Assembly (NCBI GenBank): GCA_023150375.1
Contig: JAKLLA010000032.1
Coordinates: forward strand, 1 to 33,704
Source of the DNA: Burkholderiaceae bacterium
Lineage (GTDB): Bacteria; Pseudomonadota; Gammaproteobacteria; Burkholderiales; Burkholderiaceae_C
Direction of reading: 5' to 3'
DNA: 33,704 nt
The position numbers were made by a program, and so were the translations under genes. Position 1 is the stretch's first letter; each line of letters starts with the position of its first letter. A model generated the notes under the pieces. The model was not told the origin of the DNA. It ran no database searches and saw nothing but the letters and a program-made list of their open reading frames with translations. Positions 1 to 9,256 of this stretch are shown here, piece after piece.

Positions 1-250
1 TACACTTCTTTCCGTGAGCGTTTGTAGGCTTCTCACCTTCAAACGCCCACGCTTATCGGCTGTCAATTTTTAAAGAGCATCGCTTTCGCGAAACCGACTC
101 TCGTCGGCCGCCGCCATCATCACCAACCAACGCAAGCAACTCTTGTTTGCTTGCTGTTGTTTGCGTCAGCAATCAGCAGCGAAGACAGAAATTATGTTCT
201 AAAAACTTAACCCTGTCAACCGGTCGGTTATTCGATCCGGATTTCGTAGC
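1..250 (-). promoter_or_regulatory. rRNA operon promoter and leader with boxA
   Basis: Reading the minus strand, a TTGACA (219-214) and a CATAAT (196-191) are exactly 17 bp apart, so transcription would start near 184 and run leftwards out of the window. Downstream, at about 79-70, is TGCTCTTTAA followed by AAAATT, the boxA antitermination signal typical of rRNA leaders. I infer that a 16S gene starts just left of position 1. No rRNA body is present. The stretch 250-444 holds no convincing gene and no obvious terminator for glcF. Confidence 0.8.
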
Positions 251-444
251 AGCCAACAACTTCAGCCACTCGTCCACCCACATCACCAACCCCGAACCCA
301 GCAGACCAAGTCAACTTCCGTCGACCTACTCAACCGCCAGATCCGATCCGCCACCGCCGCCCTCAACAACCAGGGCATCAGCAGCGAAGCCCTAGACTAT
401 AACCAGATAACGGAGGAGTGACAAGGGGTCAGGAGAGAAATTTC

Positions 445-1719
445 TCACCGATCCAGCGCCTCGTCCAGAACTTCGACCCAATGCCGCACCGGCGTCGACG
501 TGCCGGTCTGGAGATGCTGGATGCAACCGATATTGGCCGAGACGACCACCTCAGGACGCAGCTCGGACAGGGCCTGGAGCTTGCGATCCCGCAGCGCAGA
601 AGACAGGTGGGGCTGCAACACGGAATAGGTGCCCGCCGATCCGCAGCAAAGATGACTCTCCTGCGAGGCGACGCTGACCTCGTAGCCCAGGCTTGCGAGA
701 CTGGCCTCGACGCCGCCGCGCAGCTTCTGACCATGCTGGAGGGTGCAGGGGGGGTGGTAGGCCAGGCGAGGAAGCCCGGCACTGTCCTTGCTGCGCGCCA
801 GCACCCGCGGCCCTAGCGCCGCCACGATGTCGGGCAGCAGTTCGGACAGGTCCCGGGCAACGCTGGAGATGCGTCGAGCCTTGTCGGCGTAGGCCGGGTC
901 GTGGGACAAGGCATCGCCATACTCCTTGATCATCAGACCGCAGCCGGAGGCGTTGACGACGATGGCCTCGACGGACGACGCCCCCGCCAGCCCCTCCACC
1001 AGGGGCCACCAAGCGTCGATGTTGCGCCGCATCTCGTCGAGCGCGCGGTCGTGGTCGCCGAGGTGGGCACGCACCGCGCCGCAGCAGCGCACCTCCTCGG
1101 CGACGAGGGTCTGGATGCCGCAGGCGTCCAGAACCCGGGCAGTGGCACTGTTGATGTTCGGCGCCAGGCTGGGCTGCACGCAACCGAGCAGCATCAGCAC
1201 CTTGCGCGGGTGCGTCCGCGTCGGCCAGCGATGGGACCGCTCGTGCATCGCCTGGGGCGGTCGCGCCGGCACCTTGTCCTTCAGCACGCCCGGCAGCAGG
1301 GGACGTACCCACTGCCCCAGCTTCAGCGCCGGGCCGAACAAGGAGGAGGTCATTCCCTCACGCAGCATCCAGCGCATGCGCTGCTCGGAGGCAGGACGGT
1401 CCACCTTGGCGTCGACCACCTTGCGCCCGATCTCGACGAGCCTGCCGTACTGCACGCCCGACGGGCAGGTGCTCTCGCAGTTGCGGCAGGTCAGGCAACG
1501 GTCGAGATGCGTCTGCGTCTTGCGGGTCGGCTCGGTCCCCTCAAGCACCTGCTTGATGAGATAGATGCGCCCGCGCGGGCCGTCGAGTTCGTCGCCCAGC
1601 AGTTGATAGGTCGGGCAGGTCGCGGTGCAGAAGCCGCAGTGAACGCAGCGACGCAGGATCGCCTCGGCAGCCTCTCCGTCGGGCGTGCCGCGAAATTCGG
1701 GGGCAAGTTGGGTTTGCAT
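445..1719 (-). CDS. glcF: glycolate oxidase iron-sulfur subunit GlcF
   Basis: A 424-residue protein, close to the usual GlcF length. It carries two [4Fe-4S] ferredoxin motifs, Cys25/28/31/35 (CVHCGFCTATC) and Cys75/78/81/85 (CLTCRNCESTC), followed by two CCG-type domains (RCCGAVRAH in the middle and LCCGSAGTYS near the C-terminus) as in heterodisulfide-reductase-like subunits. In the family it passes electrons from the GlcD flavin during oxidation of glycolate to glyoxylate. It is the last gene of glcD-glcE-glcF on the minus strand, 50 bp after glcE. No clear Shine-Dalgarno precedes the ATG, so translation may depend on coupling to glcE. Confidence 0.95.
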   Translation of the reverse strand: MQTQLAPEFRGTPDGEAAEAILRRCVHCGFCTATCPTYQLLGDELDGPRGRIYLIKQVLEGTEPTRKTQTHLDRCLTCRNCESTCPSGVQYGRLVEIGRKVVDAKVDRPASEQRMRWMLREGMTSSLFGPALKLGQWVRPLLPGVLKDKVPARPPQAMHERSHRWPTRTHPRKVLMLLGCVQPSLAPNINSATARVLDACGIQTLVAEEVRCCGAVRAHLGDHDRALDEMRRNIDAWWPLVEGLAGASSVEAIVVNASGCGLMIKEYGDALSHDPAYADKARRISSVARDLSELLPDIVAALGPRVLARSKDSAGLPRLAYHPPCTLQHGQKLRGGVEASLASLGYEVSVASQESHLCCGSAGTYSVLQPHLSSALRDRKLQALSELRPEVVVSANIGCIQHLQTGTSTPVRHWVEVLDEALDR

Positions 1720-1769
1720 GGGGCGGCAGGAAGAGGCAGATGGAGCCGGTGCGGCAGCAGCCGCGAACT

Positions 1770-2894
1770 TCAGAGGTCCGGATAGAGACGCCCGGGGTTG
1801 AACACGCCGTCCGGGTCGAAGGCCTGCTTCAGTTCACGGTGGATCTGCGCGAGTGCCGGGTCGAGTGGTGTGAACACGCTGCCCGATGTCCCCAGGACGG
1901 CAGACTTGTCCCTGGCGCGAAACAGGGTTGCATGCCCGCCCACCTGGGCGGCCAGAGCCCGGACCCGCTGCGCGGCTTCCCGGGTGACCCACCAGCGCTG
2001 GGCACCGCCCCACTCGATCAGCTGCTCGCCTTGCAGGGGCAGCGGTGCGCTGCCTGCCGGCAGGCAGATGCGCCAGAGTGCCGCGCCGTCGGCCAGCGAG
2101 CGGCGAGCCTCGACGAAGAACTCGTCGGTCTGGTCGCGCATGCCGTTCCAGAACCGCTGGGCCAGGAAGGGGTCGATCACCTCGCCGCCGAGCCGGGCGA
2201 TCGCGCCGTGCACGGCGGCCGAGGCTCCGGCCAGCCGCAGCACCAGCGCCCCCTGCCACCAGGCACTCGCGTTCAGCGGCCAGGGCTGCCCGCCCAGGGC
2301 CTGCAGGCGCTCGATCGCGGTGGCCTCGTCGCAGTCGAAACGCAAGGTGGCGCTGGCCGGCGGCTGCGGCAGCACCTTGATCGACACCTCGCAGATCACG
2401 CCGAGCACACCGAGCGAGCCCGCCAGCACACGCGAGACATCGTAGCCGGCCACGTTCTTCATCACCTGGCCGCCGAAGGTCAGCAGTTCGGCCTTGCCAT
2501 CGAGCAGGGTGGCACCGAGCACGAAGTCTCGCACGCTGCCCACCGACGCACGCGACGGGCCGGCCAGGCCGGCCGCCACCGCGCCGCCGATGCTGCCCCC
2601 GCGCTGACCGGGACGCTCCGGATCGGGGTAGCGCGGCGGCTCGAACGGCAGGTACTGCCCCCGCTCGGCCAGCGCGGCCTCGACCTCGGCCAGCGGCGTC
2701 CCGCCACGGGCGGTCAGAACCAGCTCGCTGGGCTCGTAGCTGCTGATGCCCGACAGCTCCCGGGTGTCCAGGGTCGCGCCACGCAGCGCCTCACCGTAGA
2801 AGGTCTTGGTTCCGCAGCCACGGATGGCCAGCGGCGTGCGCGCGTCCCGTGCAGCGCGCACTTGTTCGACGAGGCTGTTCAACGCCTTGCTCAT
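1770..2894 (-). CDS. glcE: glycolate oxidase FAD-binding subunit GlcE
   Basis: A 374-residue PCMH-type FAD-binding subunit. The FAD-binding region is visible as GGSIGGAVAAGLAGPSR, then VGSVRDFVLG and a GGQVMKNVAGYDVSR stretch typical of GlcE. The C-terminal half is the shorter FAD-oxidase cap. It forms a complex with GlcD and GlcF that oxidises glycolate, a product of phosphoglycolate salvage or an external carbon source. It lies 36 bp after glcD and 50 bp before glcF in the same direction, so the three genes look like one transcript. The length fits the family and there is no sign of decay. Confidence 0.95.
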   Translation of the reverse strand: MSKALNSLVEQVRAARDARTPLAIRGCGTKTFYGEALRGATLDTRELSGISSYEPSELVLTARGGTPLAEVEAALAERGQYLPFEPPRYPDPERPGQRGGSIGGAVAAGLAGPSRASVGSVRDFVLGATLLDGKAELLTFGGQVMKNVAGYDVSRVLAGSLGVLGVICEVSIKVLPQPPASATLRFDCDEATAIERLQALGGQPWPLNASAWWQGALVLRLAGASAAVHGAIARLGGEVIDPFLAQRFWNGMRDQTDEFFVEARRSLADGAALWRICLPAGSAPLPLQGEQLIEWGGAQRWWVTREAAQRVRALAAQVGGHATLFRARDKSAVLGTSGSVFTPLDPALAQIHRELKQAFDPDGVFNPGRLYPDL

Positions 2895-2930
2895 GAAGAG
2901 GATCTGGTTCGTTCGATCGCGCTGCCCGAC

Positions 2931-4514
2931 TCAGAAGCGGGGCAGCTCCGCAAAGGGCAGCAGGCCCTTCCTGACATGCATCTTTCCGTATTCCGCGCAG
3001 CGGTGCAGGGTGGGAATCACCTTGCCCGGGTTGAGCAGTCCAGCCGGATCGAAGGCGTGCTTGACCGCGAACATGCGTTCGCGCTCCTGCGGCGAGAACT
3101 GCACACACATCGAGGCGAGCTTCTCGACGCCCACGCCATGCTCGCCGGTGACCGTGCCGCCCAGGCGCACACTGGTCTCGAGAATCTCCGCCCCGAAGGC
3201 CTCGGCGCGCGTCAGTTCGTCGGGCTGGTTGGCATCGAAGAGGATGAGGGGGTGCAGGTTGCCGTCGCCGGCGTGGAAGACGTTCACGCAGCGCAGGCCG
3301 TAGCGCGACTCCATCTCGGCGATGGCCGTGAGGATGTCGGCCAGGCGCTTGCGCGGAATGGTGGAGTCCATGCACATGTAGTCAGGACTGATGCGCCCGC
3401 TGGCCGGGAAGGCGTTCTTGCGACCGCTCCAGAACCGCAGGCGCTGCGCCTCGTCGCGGCTGACCTCCAGGCGCGTGGCACCGCAGCCACTGAGCACCTC
3501 GGTCATGCGCCGAATTTCCTCGTCCACCTCCTCGGGCGTGCCATCGCTCTCGCACAGCAGGATCGCCGCGGCTCGCAGGTCATAGCCCGCCTGCACGAAG
3601 CTCTCGACCGCCGCGGTCATCGGCCGGTCCATCATCTCCAGGCCGGCGGGGATGATGCCCTCGGCGATCACCTGGGCCACCGCCTCGCCGGCGGCCTGCA
3701 CCGATGGAAAACTGGCCATGATGCAGCGCGCCAGCTGCGGCTTGGGCACCAGCTTGACCGTGACTTCGGTCACCACAGCCAGCATGCCCTCGCTGCCCAC
3801 CACCAGGGTGAGCAGATCCAGACCGGGCGCATCCAGCGCCTCGGAGCCAAAGGTCACCGCCTCGCCGTCCATCGTGTAGCCACGCACGCGCAGCACGTTG
3901 TGCAGCGTCAGACCGTACTTCAGGCAGTGCACGCCGCCAGAGTTCTCCGCCACGTTACCGCCGATCGTGCAGGCGATCTGGCTGGACGGATCGGGCGCGT
4001 AGTACAGACCATAGGCCGCGGCCGCCTCGCTGATGGCCAGATTGCGCACGCCGCACTGCACCCGGGCCGTGCGGCTGCGGCGGTCCACCGACAGAATGCG
4101 GTTGAAGCGCGCCAGCGACAGCGTCAGGCCCATCGGATGCGGCATGGCTCCCCCGGACAGTCCGGTGCCGGCACCTCGGGCCACCACCGGCACCTCCAGG
4201 CGCCGACAGGCACGCAGGATCGCGGCAACCTGTTCCTCGCTCTCCGGCAGGGCCACCGCCAGCGGGCGCTCGCGGTAGGCCGTCAGGCCGTCGCACTCGT
4301 AGGGGGTGGTTTCCTCGTCCTGCCAGAGCAGCGCGCCTCGCGGCAGCAGCGGCTGCAGGGCCGCCACCACCTCGGCCTGGCGCTGTCGCCGCGCCTGCGC
4401 ATCGGGCCGCGACGACGCGGCTGCGCCGGCAGCAGGCGGGCTGGGGCGCACGGACCGGTCGCCCACGGGGGGCGCCGGCGCGGCGACCGTGTCGGGCGGC
4501 AAGGGGGCATTCAT
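2931..4514 (-). CDS. glcD: glycolate oxidase subunit GlcD
   Basis: FAD-linked oxidase of 527 residues. The PCMH FAD-binding motif VVARGAGTGLSGGAMPHPMG starts near residue 111, and the C-terminal FAD-oxidase domain ends with the family signature GEHGVGVEK and FDPAGLLNPGK. It is the catalytic subunit that oxidises glycolate (or D-lactate) to the 2-oxoacid. I chose the ATG at 4514 because AGGAGA lies 10 nt upstream; the frame is open ten codons further, to 4544. The first 40 residues are a Pro/Ala-rich extension before the usual family start. It is the first gene of glcDEF. Confidence 0.93.
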   Translation of the reverse strand: MNAPLPPDTVAAPAPPVGDRSVRPSPPAAGAAASSRPDAQARRQRQAEVVAALQPLLPRGALLWQDEETTPYECDGLTAYRERPLAVALPESEEQVAAILRACRRLEVPVVARGAGTGLSGGAMPHPMGLTLSLARFNRILSVDRRSRTARVQCGVRNLAISEAAAAYGLYYAPDPSSQIACTIGGNVAENSGGVHCLKYGLTLHNVLRVRGYTMDGEAVTFGSEALDAPGLDLLTLVVGSEGMLAVVTEVTVKLVPKPQLARCIMASFPSVQAAGEAVAQVIAEGIIPAGLEMMDRPMTAAVESFVQAGYDLRAAAILLCESDGTPEEVDEEIRRMTEVLSGCGATRLEVSRDEAQRLRFWSGRKNAFPASGRISPDYMCMDSTIPRKRLADILTAIAEMESRYGLRCVNVFHAGDGNLHPLILFDANQPDELTRAEAFGAEILETSVRLGGTVTGEHGVGVEKLASMCVQFSPQERERMFAVKHAFDPAGLLNPGKVIPTLHRCAEYGKMHVRKGLLPFAELPRF

Positions 4515-4698
4515 CGGATCGCAATCTCCTGAGGCGGTCATCATGCAGCGGCCCGGACGCGGGACCGACAGCCGGCCCTCCGGTCACGCATCGGACACGA
4601 CCAGCCGAGACTGTACTGCCCTGCAGGCTCGCCCGAGCCGCGGGGTGATGCGGCCGAGGGGCGAAATTCCTGCCGAGGCACGGCGTCCGGGGTCCGGT

Positions 4699-5907
4699 TC
4701 AGTCGCGCAGGAACAGCGTCAGGACGCCGGTGTAGCCGTGGATGCGATCATGCGCAATCTCGCCGGCAGCGAAGAAGCCCACCAGCGGCACCTCGCCGAG
4801 CGCGTGTCGCAGGATCTGCAGCTCGGCCGACGGCCCGCCGAAATGCGGCCCGCCACGACCGGAGCAGCTCACGTAGATCGCACCGGCCACACGGTCCTCG
4901 GGACGCAGCGGACGCTCGTCGCCCAGGGCATCCAACTCGGCCGGGCAGAGCTCATCGCGCAGCTCGGCGGCAATGCGCACCAGATCCAGCCGGGCCGCCT
5001 GCACATCGCGCCGGCAGAAGGCCAGCTGCATCCCGACCTCGACACGCTCGGCCACCGCCACGCCGGCACGGGCCGGATCCAGCCCGATCAGGTGCCGCAC
5101 GCGGGTATCCAGGCCGAATCGACCCCGGTGCACGTTGTCCCGCTGTCCCGAAGCGTCGGTCAGGCCGACCAGGGTACCCCGCAGCCTCGGCACCGCCTCG
5201 GCGGGTCGATCGAGGCTGACTCCCAGGTCGCCCAGCAACAGGGGCAGCGCCGGCTGGCCGTCCAGGGCGAGCACCACGTTGTGCTGCGCGGCGGTGATGC
5301 GACGCTGCGGCCCGACCGGCTGGCAGCCCTGGGTCAGGCGCGAGCACAGCGCCACGGACGGCATGAAACCCACCCCCGAGATGCCGCCTTCGACCACGCC
5401 GCGCTGCGGATCGTCCGCCGGGGCACAGATCTGCACGTCGCGCCCGCGTGAAGCGCACAGCCCGCCGAACAGATAGCCACCCGTGCAGCGCTGCGCGAGC
5501 TCCTCGATCAGTTCGGCCAGATCGGCCTGACGCGGATCCGCATGCACCAGCGCCGTCTGCACCCGTGCCGGCGGCAGCGGCCGGGCACCGTGAAAGAGCA
5601 GGTAGTCCTCGCGCGGCAGGCTGCCGAGCATCAGCACAAGCGCAGGCTCGTCGAAATACTCGACGCCGCTCACGGCAACCCCGATGCCGACACAGCCGAC
5701 CCAGTCCACACCCGGCCAGCGCTGGCGCAACTCCTCCACCAGTGCAGGCGCGGCCGCCGCATGGTGGTCGGTCAGGTAGATCCAGCCCAGCGTCGGCTGC
5801 TGTCCACTGGCCACGACCTGCGCCTGCAGGGGGGCCGCTGCCAACGCCAGGGCCATGTGCGCATCGGGATGGGCCGCGTGGCCCACGAGGAAGGCCGGCA
5901 GGCTCAT
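4699..5907 (-). CDS. FIST-domain signal transduction protein
   Basis: A 402-residue soluble protein made of an N-terminal FIST domain (about residues 25-220, including the SGVEYFDEPALVLMLGSLPR segment) and a C-terminal FIST_C domain (about 240-390, with YVSCSGRGGPHFGG and VGFFAAGEI). FIST domains are proposed small-ligand (possibly amino-acid) sensors found in signalling proteins. Here no kinase, cyclase or receiver domain is fused, so any partner is encoded elsewhere. The gene starts 36 bp after phaM on the same strand and may be cotranscribed with it. The ATG at 5907 lacks a visible Shine-Dalgarno. Its role is unknown; only the domain call is firm. Confidence 0.85.
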   Translation of the reverse strand: MSLPAFLVGHAAHPDAHMALALAAAPLQAQVVASGQQPTLGWIYLTDHHAAAAPALVEELRQRWPGVDWVGCVGIGVAVSGVEYFDEPALVLMLGSLPREDYLLFHGARPLPPARVQTALVHADPRQADLAELIEELAQRCTGGYLFGGLCASRGRDVQICAPADDPQRGVVEGGISGVGFMPSVALCSRLTQGCQPVGPQRRITAAQHNVVLALDGQPALPLLLGDLGVSLDRPAEAVPRLRGTLVGLTDASGQRDNVHRGRFGLDTRVRHLIGLDPARAGVAVAERVEVGMQLAFCRRDVQAARLDLVRIAAELRDELCPAELDALGDERPLRPEDRVAGAIYVSCSGRGGPHFGGPSAELQILRHALGEVPLVGFFAAGEIAHDRIHGYTGVLTLFLRD

Positions 5908-5943
5908 GGCTGTCGCACGCAGCCGATCGGACGTGGTGTCACG

Positions 5944-6786
5944 TCAGCCGCCGGCGCCTGGCTTGGCCGCCTTGCGCGGTGCCGCTTTCTTCGCCGCCAC
6001 GGCGGTCTTCTTCGCGGCTGGCCTCGCGGCCGAGGGCGCCGCCGTCGCGCCTGCGCCGGCCTGGCGCACCGATCTGGCCCCGGGCGTCGGCACCGGCCGG
6101 GGGACGGCCTGCACCACGGCCTCGGCCGCCGCCTTCACCGTGTCGACCGCAGCGGCCGCCATCGGCTGCGCCTGCGCCATCGCTTCGGCGGCGGCGTCGC
6201 TGGCCGCCTTGGCGGTTTCGCTGGCCGCCACCCCGGCCGCCTGCATCGCCTGGGTCGCCTGGCTGGCAGCCTCGCTGGTGGCCTGCATGGCCTGCGTGGC
6301 CAGCTGGGTGAACTGCTGTGTCAGCGCCCCCCACCACTGCATCGGGTCGACCGCGCCTGCGGCCGCCCCCTCGGTGCGCGGCGCGTCGTCGCTGCCCGCC
6401 GCGGGCGGCGGCTCGGCGGCGGCAGGCGCGGGCGCTGCCGCTGCCCCGGCAAAGACCTCCGGCACGCGGATCTTCAGCGCTTCGCTCAGGTCGGCCATCG
6501 ACACGTTCATGCCCTGCAAAGCCGACAGCGTCATGCGCTGGACCTCCATGGCCTGAATGGTGGCGGAGATCATGCGCGCGTTCTGCTCCAGCCAGAACTG
6601 CACGGTGCGCAGTTCGGCAATGCGCCGCTCCAGTTCGGCCGGATCGAGCACCGGGGCGATCCACTGCCCCATCGACGGCAGGCTGTGCCCGGCGTTCTTG
6701 ACCAGCCCCTGAAGGAAATCGAAGCCGGGGACGAACTTCGAGAACGCATCGGAATAGGCCTGGGCGTAGCTGCTGGTGTCGGTCAC
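5944..6786 (-). CDS. phaM: PhaM-family polyhydroxyalkanoate granule regulator
   Basis: A 280-residue protein. The conserved N-terminal part (about 1-110) has the aromatic PGFDFLQGL segment and the LERRIAELRTVQFWLEQN helix of PhaM proteins. The middle is a long Ala/Gln/Met-rich helical region. The tail (about 245-280) is a Lys/Ala/Pro-rich, histone-H1-like segment (AAKKTAVAAKK). In Ralstonia, PhaM activates PHA synthase PhaC and tethers granules to the nucleoid through that basic tail, so this species probably makes PHA. The start is GTG, with AGGAGA 6-7 nt upstream. The FIST gene follows closely. Confidence 0.88.
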   Translation of the reverse strand: MTDTSSYAQAYSDAFSKFVPGFDFLQGLVKNAGHSLPSMGQWIAPVLDPAELERRIAELRTVQFWLEQNARMISATIQAMEVQRMTLSALQGMNVSMADLSEALKIRVPEVFAGAAAAPAPAAAEPPPAAGSDDAPRTEGAAAGAVDPMQWWGALTQQFTQLATQAMQATSEAASQATQAMQAAGVAASETAKAASDAAAEAMAQAQPMAAAAVDTVKAAAEAVVQAVPRPVPTPGARSVRQAGAGATAAPSAARPAAKKTAVAAKKAAPRKAAKPGAGG

Positions 6787-6910
6787 GTGGGGTCTCCTCG
6801 AGGGGTCGTGGGGCGGCGCGATCCGATCGGGTGGGGATCGGCCGACCGATTGTGCCGGTGCGCTCTCGCGCTGTCACCGGCCGCCCGGGTCGGGCGGCCG
6901 CGCGCGGGGC

Positions 6911-7930
6911 TCAGATCGGCAGCCAGGCCTGCTCGATCGCCCCGCACAGGCTGCTGCCATGCGCGCCGATCAGCTCCAGACGCACCCGGTCGCCTTCGCG
7001 CAGGGGGGCCAGTGCGGGCAAGGGCTGGGCCAGCGTGGCTTTCGCCGCCCGAGCCCGGCGCGCCCCCGGGGCGGCGGCGCCCGTTCCCGCGGCCGGCAGG
7101 ACGGACGCCTGCCGCAGCGCCGCGCGGCGCGCCCGCCAGGAGGCCACCGGCAGCCCCTGGACGGCACCGACGAGGCCGGCGCCGATCAGCATCCCGGCCC
7201 GCAGCGGGCGCTGCCTGGCCAGCTGCGCGATCAGCATGCCGAAGTCCTGCGGCAGATCTGCAGCCGTCTCGCCGCAGCCCCAGGAGCGATCGTCGACCCG
7301 AACCTCCAGGCGGACGGCCGGCCGGCCGCGCTGCCAGTCCCCCCCGAGCTCGTCGAGCGTGACCGCCACGGGCGCGCAGCTGGTCCAGCCGCCGATGCCG
7401 CCCGGCTGGCAAAGCGCCGCCCCCTCGTCGCCGGCGGACCACAGACTCCAGTCGTTCACCAGCGTCAGCAGCCGCACGCCCTCGAGCGCCTGGGCGGCCG
7501 TGACGCCCGCCTCGACATCGCCGACCACGACCGCCAGTCCGGCACGGAACTCCGGCCATACCGCCGAGGCATCGAGGCCGCCGAGAGGAAAGAACACATC
7601 GTCGCAGGGACCGAGCAGAGGGTCGCTCGGTCGCATGACGATCTCGCCGGCATCGCCCTCCCCTGCCCTGGCAGGGGCATCGGCACGGCCGAAGGCGCGC
7701 GGCAGGGGTGCCATGCACATCTGCGGATCGAAGGCAAAGGCGTGGCGGGCCTTGCCATGGTTCAGCGTCTCCGACAGGTCCTGCAGCAGCGGTGCCAGGA
7801 AGTTCCAGTCGTCCAGCACCTGCTGCAGCCGGGTGGCCACGCCGGTGGCGTAATGCGCCAGGCTGAGATCGTGGGAGACGACCACCAGCTGGCCGTCACG
7901 GGAGCCGTCCTTGTAGGTGGCGAGTTTCAT
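6911..7930 (-). CDS. fumarylacetoacetate hydrolase-family protein, probably catalytically impaired
   Basis: A 339-residue protein beginning MKLATYKDGSRDGQ, the usual start of Burkholderiales FAH-family proteins; the frame stays open upstream to 8482 but that part is unrelated low-complexity sequence. The N-terminal domain (1-75) and later landmarks (LLTLVNDWSL, PQDFGMLIAQLA, RPLRAGMLIGAG, GDRVRLELIGAHG) are conserved. Where the family normally has the two metal-binding glutamates in a YEAELAVV-like motif, this protein has EFRAGLAVV, with Arg129 and Gly131. The third ligand, Asp160, is kept. The usual insertion carrying YLNHVELVRKAR is also missing. I infer a non-canonical or inactive paralogue. 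It is divergent from the DUF3108 gene. Confidence 0.75.
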   Translation of the reverse strand: MKLATYKDGSRDGQLVVVSHDLSLAHYATGVATRLQQVLDDWNFLAPLLQDLSETLNHGKARHAFAFDPQMCMAPLPRAFGRADAPARAGEGDAGEIVMRPSDPLLGPCDDVFFPLGGLDASAVWPEFRAGLAVVVGDVEAGVTAAQALEGVRLLTLVNDWSLWSAGDEGAALCQPGGIGGWTSCAPVAVTLDELGGDWQRGRPAVRLEVRVDDRSWGCGETAADLPQDFGMLIAQLARQRPLRAGMLIGAGLVGAVQGLPVASWRARRAALRQASVLPAAGTGAAAPGARRARAAKATLAQPLPALAPLREGDRVRLELIGAHGSSLCGAIEQAWLPI

Positions 7931-8046
7931 CGTCGCAAGGCGATGCCGCCGGGGAAGGCGGCTGCGCAGGGCAGAAGGCGAGGGGGCGGCATTGTAGATT
8001 TCGCGCTTCGGCCCGAGTCCCGTGCCGTTCTCCACCCACACGCACC

Positions 8047-9195
8047 ATGTCCGACCCTCTCGCGAGGCCGTCGCCCCGAACGGATCACTGGCCGACCCGC
8101 TGGCGGCGGCTGCTGCCGCTCGGGTTGGCCGTGGGCGCCCTGCACCTGTGGCTGCTGCCCGACCTGCGTCCGGCTCTGCCGGACCCGCTGCCCGCCCAGC
8201 GCCCGGTTGCGCCCGCGGGACACCCGGTGGCCGTGCTGCCGGCCGCTCCACCGCCGCTGCCGCCACTGCAGCCGATGCCACCGTCGGCCACGCCTGCCGC
8301 GGCAGCCCCGGCGGCGATGCAGACCGAGGCGGCATCGGCCGCCGCCGCCCCCCGCCCGCTGCCTGCCGCCAGCACCGCGGTCCACCGCGCCCGGCCGACA
8401 GCCGTCGCGCCGGCCGGCTCGGCAACCGTCGCGAGACCGGCCTCGGATCCCGCCGCCGCATCCGCTCGCTCCACGCCCCCAACGCACGGGCGGGAGGCCA
8501 CCGGGCCGGCGCAGGCCCAGGAGGCGGTGCCGCCGAACTGCCCCGCGATCACCCGCGCCGATCTGCCGCCGCCGGTGCAGGTCGGCTACCGCCTGCAGCG
8601 CGGGCACATCGAGGGAGAGGGCACGCTGCGCTGGACCCACGACGGTGAGCATTACCGGCTGCAACTCGACAGCGAGGTGCCGCTCGTGGGCCGCCTGCTG
8701 CGCCAGCGCAGCGAGGGTGGCTTCGATGCCTGCGGCCTGGCCCCGCTGCGCCACACCGAGCGGCGCCTGGGGCGCAGCGAGCGGGCTCTGACCTTCCTGC
8801 GCCCACCGCCGGGCAGCAGCGCCGGCCCCGGCGAGCTGCGTGCCTCGTCCCGGGTGGGCCACCTGCCCCTGCTGCCCGGCCTGCAGGACCGCCTGAGCTG
8901 GCTGGTGCAGCTCGCCGCGCGGCTGCAGGCGGGCGCTGCCACCCCTGGCGAGCAGATCGCACTGGACGTGGCCGCGGTGGGCGGCGACGTGCAGCACTGG
9001 CGTCTGAGCCTCCTGGCCCGGGAGACGGACGGCCTGCTGCGCCTGCGCCGCGAACCGGAAGAGGCGCACGACACGCGTGCCGAAGTCTGGGTCGACCCCG
9101 CGCGATCCCATTGGCCGGTGCGCGTGGAACTCCACGAGGCGCGCGGCGATCCACTGCTGCTGCAGATGACCACCTGGGAAATGCCGCCACGTTGA
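8047..9195 (+). CDS. DUF3108 domain protein, membrane-anchored
   Basis: A 382-residue protein. Basic residues (RWRR) are followed by one hydrophobic segment (about 21-38, LLPLGLAVGALHLWLLP), then a Pro/Ala-rich linker to about residue 165, then a DUF3108 domain (about 175-378) beginning with VGYRLQRGHIEGEGTLRW. The layout resembles TonB-like anchoring of a periplasmic beta-rich domain through a proline-rich spacer. The function of DUF3108 is not established. The ATG at 8047 is 116 bp from the divergent FAH-family start. The DUF3567 gene follows after 61 bp. Confidence 0.8.
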   Translation: MSDPLARPSPRTDHWPTRWRRLLPLGLAVGALHLWLLPDLRPALPDPLPAQRPVAPAGHPVAVLPAAPPPLPPLQPMPPSATPAAAAPAAMQTEAASAAAAPRPLPAASTAVHRARPTAVAPAGSATVARPASDPAAASARSTPPTHGREATGPAQAQEAVPPNCPAITRADLPPPVQVGYRLQRGHIEGEGTLRWTHDGEHYRLQLDSEVPLVGRLLRQRSEGGFDACGLAPLRHTERRLGRSERALTFLRPPPGSSAGPGELRASSRVGHLPLLPGLQDRLSWLVQLAARLQAGAATPGEQIALDVAAVGGDVQHWRLSLLARETDGLLRLRREPEEAHDTRAEVWVDPARSHWPVRVELHEARGDPLLLQMTTWEMPPR

Positions 9196-9256
9196 GGCGA
9201 CCGCCCCTTGAAAGCCGGCCGCCTGCGCCCACTGTCCTGTCCAGGAGGTCGTCACC

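Noticed and set aside
147-395. An 82-codon open frame near the left edge
   Set aside because: It runs antisense through the rRNA promoter, has no ribosome-binding site and is of low-complexity Pro/Ser/Thr composition.
1740-4532. A 930-codon open frame on the plus strand opposite glcE and glcD
   Set aside because: It is antisense to two clear glycolate oxidase genes, is rich in His, Gln, Arg and Gly as expected from the complement of GC-rich codons, and shows no family.
7931-8482. N-terminal extension of the FAH-family gene
   Set aside because: The frame overlaps the divergent DUF3108 gene and has random GC-rich composition; family similarity begins at the ATG at 7930.
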